Origin: Limnanthes douglasii subsp. nivea
Lineage: Eukaryota > Streptophyta > Magnoliopsida > Brassicales > Limnanthaceae
DNA length: 64,000 nucleotides
Direction of reading: 5' to 3'
Assembly (NCBI GenBank): GCA_036936605.1
Contig: JAUPFV010000001.1
Span: 33,303,900 to 33,367,899, forward strand
A program made the position numbers and the translations under genes. The notes under the pieces are model-generated. The model was not told the origin of the DNA, did not search any database, and saw only the letters and a list, made by a program, of their open reading frames with translations. Below are positions 56,638 to 64,000 of this stretch, one piece after another (the first letter of the stretch is position 1; each line of letters starts with the position of its first letter).

Positions 56638-57775
56638 TCAGGGTGTGAACTTTATGGCGGGATTCTTATAATAAGAGGGGCGCGAACGACTTGTTTGGGG
56701 TCGAGATATATCCGGGATGGGAGAATTCTCATAGCATTTTCTCTCTACACACTGTGGTTTAAATTCTTGAGGTTCCTTCTGAGAAGTGGGCGTACGATCC
56801 CCCTTCTCTGAATTATTGACGCTGATAAACTGGTATGAACTAATGAGAATGTCACCCATTGTTTTTACCAAAAACCTAATGAGATCGATGAATAGGGGGT
56901 TATTTTGGTACAATCCTCTTTTAAAGGCTGCTACAGCCACTGCTTCGGGCACACCCCGACAATGAGTTCATTTCTCGCATAAATATTTGCATATAGCTAT
57001 TTAATTTTTTTCTTCTTTTTTTGGTATTGGTCCCATGATTGCATCGTCGTTGCACTTTTGTTCCTTATTTCTTACAAAACGATTTCTGAATGTGACCCAA
57101 ACTCCCTCGAATTCCTTGATCGACCCCTTTTGGAGGCTGTTAAAATAGTTCAGGGCATTCCCCTTAAATGTCATAGAGAATACCCGCCACATCAATACGT
57201 CATCAGAGTTGAGTACCATCATCATGATCCTAAATCTTTCCAGGTGGTGCACATGATCCCCTTATCCGTCGTATGATTCCAGCTTGTGTGGGTCGAATTT
57301 TTGTGGAAGCTTCCCTTCCAAGATACTTTTGACGAATGGAGATTCCTGCAAAACATAAGCAGTCATAGTGGGTCTTAGCTGGTCGTATCCAATTCTTCCG
57401 GTCATTTCTCATCCTAGGGTACCCCGTTACTAAACAATTCATCTCGGTTAGAGTCTATTAATCTTTTCTTACTTTGTTTACTGATCTTTCTTTTGCCGGT
57501 ACGCTCACCTCTACGGGCACGACTTTTGTTCTTATCAGTGAGATCATCCTCACTATATTTTTGGGTTATATCTTGCATGATCACATCCCTAGGGAGGACC
57601 TTCTCAATCAGATAACGTAGGATGACAACGATGGCATCGGAATGATTCATGGCCTCCTCGTCTCTCTCTTACTGCCGCTGGGCGGCTCGGTGCTACTCGC
57701 GTTTAATTTCCTCTATCAGACTCTCTAAGCCCTGCACGTTAGAACGGGTGAAAGACATGCCAAAATTCATAAGGT
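56638..57775 (-). pseudogene. Gag remnant (third Tat element)
   Basis: The N-terminal piece MSFTRSNVQGLESLIEEIKR lies near 57760. Then LIEKVLPRDVIMQDITQKYS, a basic stretch, the capsid core HLERFRIMMMVLNSDDVLMW and FKGNALNYFNSLQKGSIKEF (57250-57060), and AVAVAAFKRGLYQNNPL (56940). Several stops and frameshifts. Confidence 0.82.
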
Positions 57776-57921
57776 TTTCCTCATATGTTGTCTACCAATG
57801 TTTTCCTCGACATTGATTTAGGAATGATCATAATTTTGATTCGATTTTAAGTAAACCTCTAGAATATATGATTGATTAGATCCCACAATTCCTTCACTGC
57901 TAATTAGATTCTCTATGATTT

Positions 57922-57938
57922 TGGCATCGTCTGTGGGA
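57922..57938 (+). other. Primer binding site of a plus-strand gypsy element
   Basis: TGGCATCGTCTGTGGGA on the plus strand. Its LTR should end just to the left, but the LTR start was not found. The element is head-to-head with the third Tat element. Confidence 0.65.
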
Positions 57939-57999
57939 ACTTAGATAATTTACTTTTTTGTTATTATGCTTAGATAATTACTAAAGGTGTTAACTAGAT

Positions 58000-59590
58000 C
58001 AGGAATCGAGAGGAAGATCCCACGACCCATCATGGACGTGGTGGACAAGATAACAAGGAGGATGTTCAAGGAATCCTTGAGAGCTCAATAAGCACCAAAG
58101 GAAACCTTGGCCTCAATCTAGCGATCAATCAGGCAGCCTCTGTGGCAGAAGTAAAAAAACAATAATCAGTCACATATTACTCTTGAAGGCACAACTAGTG
58201 GGTTGGCGCAAAAAGAGAATTCTCTTAACTTAGGTATGTCATCTACCCCATCTAATGTTCAAGTTTCATAATATTAGATAAAAAATATCAAGCAAGAGCA
58301 GCTTAAGATGGTTCAACATCAGCTTGAAAGGGATGAGAAGACCAAATAAGGACTGGACAAGATAATTGAGGCCCTTCGACGCTTACTGAAAATATTTTGT
58401 TAGAAGACCAGAGGGAAACAAAATCTTTCCCGGGAGGTTAGCAAGGTTGATGGAAAAGACTAAGGGGCGCGCGAACGCGATCACACCGATGAGAGTAAAA
58501 GAAAAAAGGAAAAAAATCCAACTTTAACTGAGAATACCAATCAAGCAACGAAGCTGCACGAGAGGAAATCGACTTGACAATATGATCAGGTGAGGCCAAC
58601 CATGGTAGCTTATGTGTTACAAGAGTCCCTGTTTGTCAATGGAATATTAAAGGGGAAACTCCCTCAAAAATTTAACCTTCATAAGATGGACTTGTAGGAT
58701 GGATCAGGATAACCAAAGCGCCACCTAGAATAATTCACGAATCTGATGATGGCCTTCAACCTAGATGATATCATGTTATGTAGAGCTTTCTCCATGACTT
58801 TCAAAGAAAAACACCCTTGATTGGTTCAACAGCCTTCCCAAGGGTCAGTTAGAGATTTCAAAGGGCTTTGGGTCGCATTCCAATTTCATTGGAAACAATG
58901 AGCACAAGCGGGAGGGTGACTCGATCATGGATATTTATCAGTGAAAGGGAGAGTCACTAAAAAGCTACGTCTAGAGGTTCGTCCATGAAATGAACTATGT
59001 GTCAACATGTAAAGAACCCATGGTCGTTGATGCTTTCAAAAGAGGACTGGATCACTAGGGCCCCTTCTTCATAGATCTCATCCAATTCCGAGTTAAGATA
59101 ATGATAGACATCCTAGCCAGGTTCGATCAATTCATCTAGGTTGATGACTCGAAGAAAAAGGATCATATACACCATTCTCAATAGAAGGCCCATGATCCCA
59201 GAGCCCCGAATGAAGATATGAGGTGTTAAGAGCAGACACCTCGTATGGCTTCGTCCAGAACTCAAGTAAGTAGACCATGAACCTTTTACTTCGATAACCC
59301 AGCTAGGAATTTCATACCTCTTATGGAAACCATAGCCATTATTTATGGAAAAAACCATGGGACAAGCCAAATACCAAGCTCTGCGCAACATGTTCGCTGC
59401 TGGCTACAAAAGATCCCCTCAATACTTATGGACATACCTCAATAACCACGGTCATCCTACTAACGAATGTAGCCAACTAAAAGAGTAGGTATAATATCTA
59501 ATTGACAGTAGAGAGCTCATCCAATTTGTCAAGAAGAGGGAAATTACGGTTAACAAAGATCTGAAACTAGTCAGGCATATAGATCAGGCA
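58000..59590 (+). pseudogene. Gag remnant of the plus-strand gypsy element
   Basis: Capsid core words MMAFNLDDIMLCRAFSMTFK near 58750-58810 and KGLWVAFQF, and a C-terminal zinc-like stretch TYLNNHGHPTNECSQLKE (near 59440-59490) followed by LIQFVKKREITVNKD. Heavily broken by stops and frameshifts. Confidence 0.75.
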
Positions 59591-59668
59591 TGAGACAAGA
59601 TAAAAGAATCAAAATAAAAGCAACAATGATTATGTATAATTTTTTGTATGGGTAATCTTTGATCAAAT

Positions 59669-59940
59669 GGTTTATTAGGAAATAGTTTTATCTTTTTAGG
59701 AATTTAATGTTGGGGTGAAATGTAGAGAGATGGAAGAGGTGTGTACTAGCAGTAATGTTTTTCTTACCCCCATAAATGAAGGTAGTTGGGGTATTTATAC
59801 TTTTTTTGTGACCCGTGGGCCTTCTGGGTCGGATCATGAACTTGGGTGGGGTCTGAAAAACCATCAGCCCAAGACGGAAAATGACAAACAATCCACTTGA
59901 TCGTTGTTCAGTGTGGTATGGTATCGGATATGTCCGAACT
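59669..59940 (-). repeat. Solo LTR related to the gag-only element
   Basis: Starts TGGTTTATTAGG, like the LTR start TGGTTTGGTTTA at 53798. It shares GGGGTATTTATA(C/T)TT, GTGACCCGTGGGC / ATGACCCATGGGC and a TGTCCGAACTC end. Flanked by gag on the left and protease on the right, so it is a solo LTR inside the plus-strand element. Ends approximate. Confidence 0.6.
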
Positions 59941-60092
59941 CCCAGTCACATTAGGGCACGGGAACACAAAAAAAGTTATGAGAACGTTGTTCATGATTAT
60001 TGACACACCACGCTCTTACCATGCTGTAGTAGGACATCCATGGCTACAGAATCTTGAAGCGAGCTCCTTCTCATTCAAACGGTGCGTGAAAT
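59941..60092 (+). pseudogene. Gypsy protease remnant (plus-strand element)
   Basis: LPVTLGHGNTKKVMRTLFMI, then IDTPRSYHAVVGHPWLQNLE, matches the end of the gypsy protease (F.VVDAPTSYNAILGRPWL). Confidence 0.78.
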
Positions 60093-60249
60093 AATTGATC
60101 GGTAATCTCGTACGTATAATATGGGTCAACGAAAGAACAAAAAAAATTGTTACGTCATAACCTTCAACCCCACGAAATTTACCCAATAGAAATTAACCAT
60201 CCCATGGGGTGGGGATCACCAGCAACAGACTGAAGCCACCCATTTAAAA

Positions 60250-60539
60250 GTTGATGATCCTAGAGAAGATGATAGAGAAGAAAATCCCCTAAAAGAATAT
60301 GTCGGGTACCACTGGCGGAGGAAAATATTGTTCGTATAGGAAACAAACTTGACCTTCTATTCAAAGCTAAATTGATGAAATTACTACAAATAAATTCACA
60401 TGTGTTTGCTTGGAGTGCTGATAAAGTAACCAGGGTCGGCCCAAAGATCATGTGTCATGAACTAGCCATTGATAGGAATGTCCGACCAGTGAGAAAAAAA
60501 ATACGACCCTTCTACCCAGAAAAGTCGGAAGTCATTTTT
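60250..60539 (+). pseudogene. RT N-terminal fragment cut by an LTR
   Basis: HVFAWSADKVTRVGPKIMCH then ELAIDRNVRPVRKKIRPF is the pre-RT/RT start of gypsy pol (FAWS..DM.GI.P...H.L). The frame is broken exactly at 60540 by the 3' LTR of the next element. Confidence 0.8.
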
Positions 60540-60856
60540 TGTGAGTTCAGATATTAAGAATATTGTCTTAAGAAAATGTTATATGTGAATTTTAGAGAGA
60601 GAATTAGAGAGAGAGAGAGAGAGTTTTTAGAGAGAGAAAGTTTAAGTGCAAATGAGTAAAGTAGAAAATGTGTTCAACCCCTTTATTAGGTTAGCCTTGC
60701 CCTTTATATAGAGGGGCCAAGACTTAGACTTAAACTCAAATCAGTTACAAAAGAGGGTAAATTACCCTTAATCCTTAATAATATTACATAGTTACAATTG
60801 TTCTCTTAAACTTATATTATTTACATTTTAGTCATTCAATTCCTACATCCATATTA
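60540..60856 (-). repeat. 3' LTR of the fourth Tat element
   Basis: TGTGAGTTCAGATATT to CATATTA (CA replaced by TA). Minus-strand TATA (complement of CCCTTTATATAGAGG near 60709-60723). Contains a (GA)n run near 60607-60650. The mate LTR is outside the window. Confidence 0.7.
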
Positions 60857-60872
60857 GTAGCCCCACTAGTTC
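60857..60872 (-). other. Polypurine tract
   Basis: The minus strand reads ACTAGTGGGGCTAC just before the LTR, the same design as at 24846 and 16172. Confidence 0.7.
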
Positions 60873-61465
60873 TCATGTCAGTAAATGAATGAGAACTAAA
60901 ATGCCTTCAAATTCTTCCATATGTCGTATCAGTTGTACTCCATATAAAACTTGAAGTCCAAAAATCAACAAAATATGCAGATTCGAAGTAAAAAACATAT
61001 GCAGATTCGAAATAAAAAACAGTCATCGAATTATTCTGAAAGTAGCTTCTTTTCTTTCTCCTCGAATCATTATGAAAGTAGCTTAACCCCAAAACATAAT
61101 CATCGAATTTCATCAAGAGTGTACACAAATGTAACTGTTTCACATTACTATTCGGATTCATCATGACTATCTAGCTACTAGACCTATAGCTAGATAACTA
61201 GTTTGACAGATGTCGAACTCTTAACCTTTTCATTGTTTTGTATTCTTCTCTATCATCATAGAGTCTTTTCCACTTCACACGTCTTCATGTCCCTCTACAA
61301 ATTCTTAGTAACCTCATTTCTCATTCTCACAATACAAATCACTTGAGAGAAAATTCAAACGTATAGCTACCTTCAACGTGTTCTTCATCTTTTTCAATAT
61401 GTTCATCAGAAAATTAAAACTTTCCGATCAAAACCTATCTTCTTCTGTCAATATTCGTCCAATTT
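60873..61465. other. Leader region of the fourth antisense gene
   Basis: Between PPT and coding start. Contains a ~50-bp duplicated word (TCGAATTATTCTGAAAGTAG near 61027 and TCGAATCATTATGAAAGTAG near 61063) and paired ATGCAGATTCGAA(G/A)TAAAAA units (60975, 61000). The TATA was not decided. Confidence 0.5.
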
Positions 61466-63652
61466 ATGAGAAAAAATCCAAAAAACAGAAGATCCAAGGC
61501 TAACATACCCAAAAAACCAAAATATCTGAAATCTAACAAGAATTTAATCTTCAGATCGTACGACTACTTTTGCATCACTGAGAGAGCGGAGGAATATAAA
61601 GTTGCCGGACTAATCAAGAACGCTCCCGTTGGAATAACCACCAAAACAACTTACTACGGTAATTTCGATCCAACCAAAATTCCTACTTTCTCTCCTTCTC
61701 CGATAACCGAAGAGCGTCCCACTTCCAAAGTTCTAGCGTCTAAAACACCTCGAGTATTTTTCTTCTAAAATTAAAGTTTCTCCTTTGATTAGTGAAGAAT
61801 CGAACGAATCTTCCTCAAAACAAATTTCAAATACTCCTTCATCGACTCATCCTTCATCAATCAGAAAAAGAAAAACTTTTATAGTTATGGGAGACGATTC
61901 AAAAATCATTCCAACTCCTCCATTTTCGAATCCATCTGCTAAGGCCTCTCCTTGGAGAGAGATAATCGAGGAGGTTCCCCAAGCAAATAATCCTTCATCG
62001 GAAGCTGAGGATCCACTACCTCAACAAAATTATTCTGAAAGTAGAGAAGAAATATCATGAGCCAATGAAGCTGATTCTAAGGCTACCAGAACCGATCATG
62101 AAGTTGAATCCAGTGATGGGAACTCAGAAACTACCATCGATAAGTATACCCGTAAGCCTCGAAAAAGAAAGAACTGGGATCTGTATCCGAGGAGGAAAGG
62201 GTTGATATCGAAAGAAATTTAAGGGTTCTTGATGCTAATTACATTATTCAACTGAAAAAGGTTTGATACATATATTACAAAGAGAGCCAAGATTCGGACT
62301 TTAAAAAGCAATGGGGAATGGGAGAGAAAATCATAGTTCGACTGCCTAAGGAAGGAGAAACTCCCTTGGACTGCAAACACGATGAGTTGGTGGTCTACCC
62401 TGAAATTATCAATTGCGGTCTTCGATTTCCACTAGATCCTATAATCGTGAATTATTTCGAGCTTCTTAACCTATGCCCTACTCAAGTGACACTGAATCAA
62501 TGGTTCACTCTTATGCCAGTGATAATGACATCTCGGTTATCCAAGATTTCGATCAGCGTCAAAGATTTCATCTCCTTAACTCAGTTATCAAAAGGTCTGA
62601 AACTCCCCTTCTATTACCTCACTCTAGTGGATGACCTAAAAATCATCTATAATCTTTTGGAAGCTTATAAATTCTGGAAGCAGAAGTTTATCTTCATCTC
62701 AGGAGCATGGGAGAATGGCAAAGAGATATCTAATGTCAACCCATCAAAGCTGAATCTCATCTGGAGATGCCACCGTAAGTACTTCGAAGATTATACACTT
62801 TAAAATAAATTTCATCTATTGTCTTCCTCATTAATTATCTACTTGCATGATTATTCCAGAAATTCTGAGGCGATATTCTATACGTCGACCATCAACTAAG
62901 GATATTTCAAAAAACTTGTCACCTGAGCCGAGAAAGAGTGGAATAACGTTTTCCACACCGTCTTCCAACCGATCAACTTCTTTAATGATCATTTGTTTCC
63001 AATCACAGAGGGAGACTTGCCTCCTCGAAATTTGATGGAAGAACCAAATCCTTATTTTTCCTGCAAAAAGGTTAGTTCATCATGATTGCAAATTATTTCT
63101 TCCTATCCGCAACAGATCGGAAAGTCATCTGCCAAAAAAGAAAAAAAAAGGCTAAAAAGTAAAAGAAAGGTAAAAAGGCAGCTAACACTTCTGGTGCTAG
63201 CCCTTCAACTCCATCAAAGCCTAAACCTCGAAAACGAAAAGTAGGAGAGCAGACCCTTTCACCCATCGAAGAAGGAAAAGATCAAGGACCATCTTCGAAG
63301 AAAAATAAAACTTATTCCAGTTCTCATGGAAAGAAAAAAACAATCCAAAACTATTGAGTATACATTGGCCGATGAAGAAGAAATAACAACTGTCGAAAAT
63401 CAACAAAACCCTCCTCTCGAAGAGCAATGAGCTAATAATGATACTTTGATAATCATCGAAGCTAATGCTAATGATGGGAATCAAAACACTGAACACTTTG
63501 ACCCTGACAAATTCATTAATTTTGACGAGTCACAAGAGCTTGCTGGAGAAGACGATCCTGTTCTCCAAGACCTTCAAACTCGTATGCATCACTTCGGCGA
63601 CCAACGATCGTCGAAGCGTCTCCAGAAATTATATGTCCCTCTACACCCGTAA
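61466..63652 (+). pseudogene. Antisense gene of the fourth Tat element, with an intron
   Basis: Best-preserved copy. Exon 1: a basic N-terminus (MRKNPKNRRSKANIPKKPK), an acidic/Ser-rich middle, then the conserved region from 62318 (MGEKIIVRLPKEGETPLD, CGLRFPLDPIIVNYFELLN, WFTLMPVIMTSRL, WKQKFIFISGAWENGKEI), ending at 62774. Intron 62775-62859. Exon 2 continues with EWNNVFHTVFQPINFFNDHL, a Lys-rich stretch (KKEKKKAKK, PKPRKRKVGEQTLSP) and an acidic C-terminus ending VPLHP at 63650. Frameshifts near 61770 and 62060-62318, and a few stops. It aligns residue for residue with the 25571 copy across ~110 residues. PF04195-like; function unknown. Confidence 0.78.
62775..62859 (+). other. Intron of the fourth antisense gene
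   Basis: Donor CACC|GTAAGT, acceptor TTATTCCAG|AA, phase 1, 85 bp. It falls 12 codons after the N of NPSKL, identical to the copy at 26878. Confidence 0.78.
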
Positions 63653-63654
63653 AT

Positions 63655-64000
63655 CCTATAATTTTCTGATCTGATTGAGAAATCTGAGGTGGATTTGTCA
63701 TTCTATCATAAGTTGACTTAAAGAAGACGTTAGAAAAACTGCCAGTGTCAATAAGTACACGTTGAATTTTGACGCCAGCCACCTCTGCTCCAATAACCAC
63801 AGCATCTTCATGTGCCCCTGTTGTTCCTCGCAGATCATCTTCGTCGAACAAAATGTAAGGAATATCCTTCTTTCATACAAATGTGAGACATCTTCCCTTC
63901 AATTTGAGTTTTCAGGTTGACAACATGTCTCTTCCTCGAACTATCTGAGTTACCAGTCATCGAATCGCCTCCGAAAATGGCTAATGACTCAAATAATTTG
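63655..64000 (-). pseudogene. Protease/gag-end of the fourth Tat element (partial)
   Basis: From the right: SLAIFGGDSMTGNSDSSRKR then HVVNLKTQIEGKM (64000-63890), a frameshift near 63870, then FDEDDLRGTTGAHEDAVVIG, VLIDTGSFSNVFFKSTYDRM and QSDQKIIGFTG. It matches the protease at 28597-29316 but keeps DTG at the active site. Similarity stops just after GFTG, where antisense-gene sequence begins. Confidence 0.82.

Larger units (their letters stand above)
47287..57775 (-). mobile_element. Third Tat-type gypsy element, body (interrupted)
   Basis: Minus-strand order from the right: gag 57775-56638, protease 56350-55960, RT 55480-54825, second RNase H 54540-54162, then an inserted gag-only LTR element (51919-54161), integrase 51918-51210, a plus-strand antisense gene 47640-50446, and PPT/LTR at 47286. 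The 5' LTR was not identified. Roughly 1 kb of host sequence between mid RNase H and mid integrase appears lost at the insertion. Confidence 0.65.
60540..64000 (-). mobile_element. Fourth Tat element (same family as 24434), pol deleted, runs off the right edge
   Basis: 3' LTR, PPT, plus-strand antisense gene, then minus-strand protease and gag-end sequence very similar to the element at 24434. RT, RNase H and integrase are missing between antisense gene and protease. It is inserted into RT of the plus-strand gypsy element. Confidence 0.8.

Noticed and set aside
63071..63115. Second intron in the fourth antisense gene (GTTAGT...CAACAG)
   Set aside because: At about 45-46 nt it is shorter than usual plant introns, and no counterpart is visible in the other copies.

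Overview
This is nuclear DNA of a flowering plant, probably a dicot. The evidence is one intron-rich host gene with the architecture of plant XBAT34/35 E3 ubiquitin ligases, plus dense plant-type retrotransposons: Ty1/copia, Tat-lineage Ty3/gypsy, plant L1 LINEs with an RNase H domain, tRNA-derived SINEs, and hAT-like and Mutator-like DNA transposons. I cannot name the species. Only one intact cellular gene is visible (40389-43233). Everything else is nested and decayed mobile DNA or AT-rich spacer.

Layout. 1-3612: a copia element on the minus strand, with its reading frame open to the window edge. 3928-5075: remnant of a gypsy element. 6066-10135: a palindromic TATA site, a SINE head and an ORF1-only LINE. 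10658-10995: three decayed exons of a second XBAT-like gene. 11680-12362: a tandem duplication and a SINE. 12483-15570: a hAT-like non-autonomous element with its own TATA hairpin and a 131-codon ORF. 15707 to about 31740: an old Tat gypsy element whose right LTR was split by a younger, complete, 5-bp-TSD-flanked Tat element (24434-31552). 31770-39390: an inverted relative of the hAT-like element, carrying an L1 (about 32573-36885) and an 842-bp Mutator-like MITE (37560-38401). 40389-43233: the XBAT-like gene. 44400-45675: hAT transposase remnant. About 46790-57775: a third Tat element (minus), interrupted by a gag-only LTR element (51919-54161). 57922-60539: a plus-strand gypsy fragment containing a solo LTR. 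60540 to the right edge: a fourth Tat element, of the same family as the one at 24434.

The most interesting system is the antisense gene of the Tat elements. Four copies here (16600-19600, 25571-27090, 47640-50446, 61466-63652) carry, between pol and the 3' LTR and on the strand opposite to gag-pol, a gene resembling the plant 'putative gypsy type transposon' family (PF04195-like, judged by eye). Each copy has a GT...AG intron at what looks like the same place. In the two best copies the position and phase match exactly. At least one copy has its own TATA box. Two of the elements have lost integrase, or RT through integrase, yet keep this antisense gene. A second recurring theme is a TATAAATAG box placed in the loop of a near-perfect palindrome at three loci (6066, 13913, 37067).

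The XBAT exons at 10658-10995 and the intact gene at 40389 suggest an ancestral duplication whose copies are now about 29 kb apart, with most of the spacer filled by mobile elements. All domain assignments were made by reading translations, without database searches.
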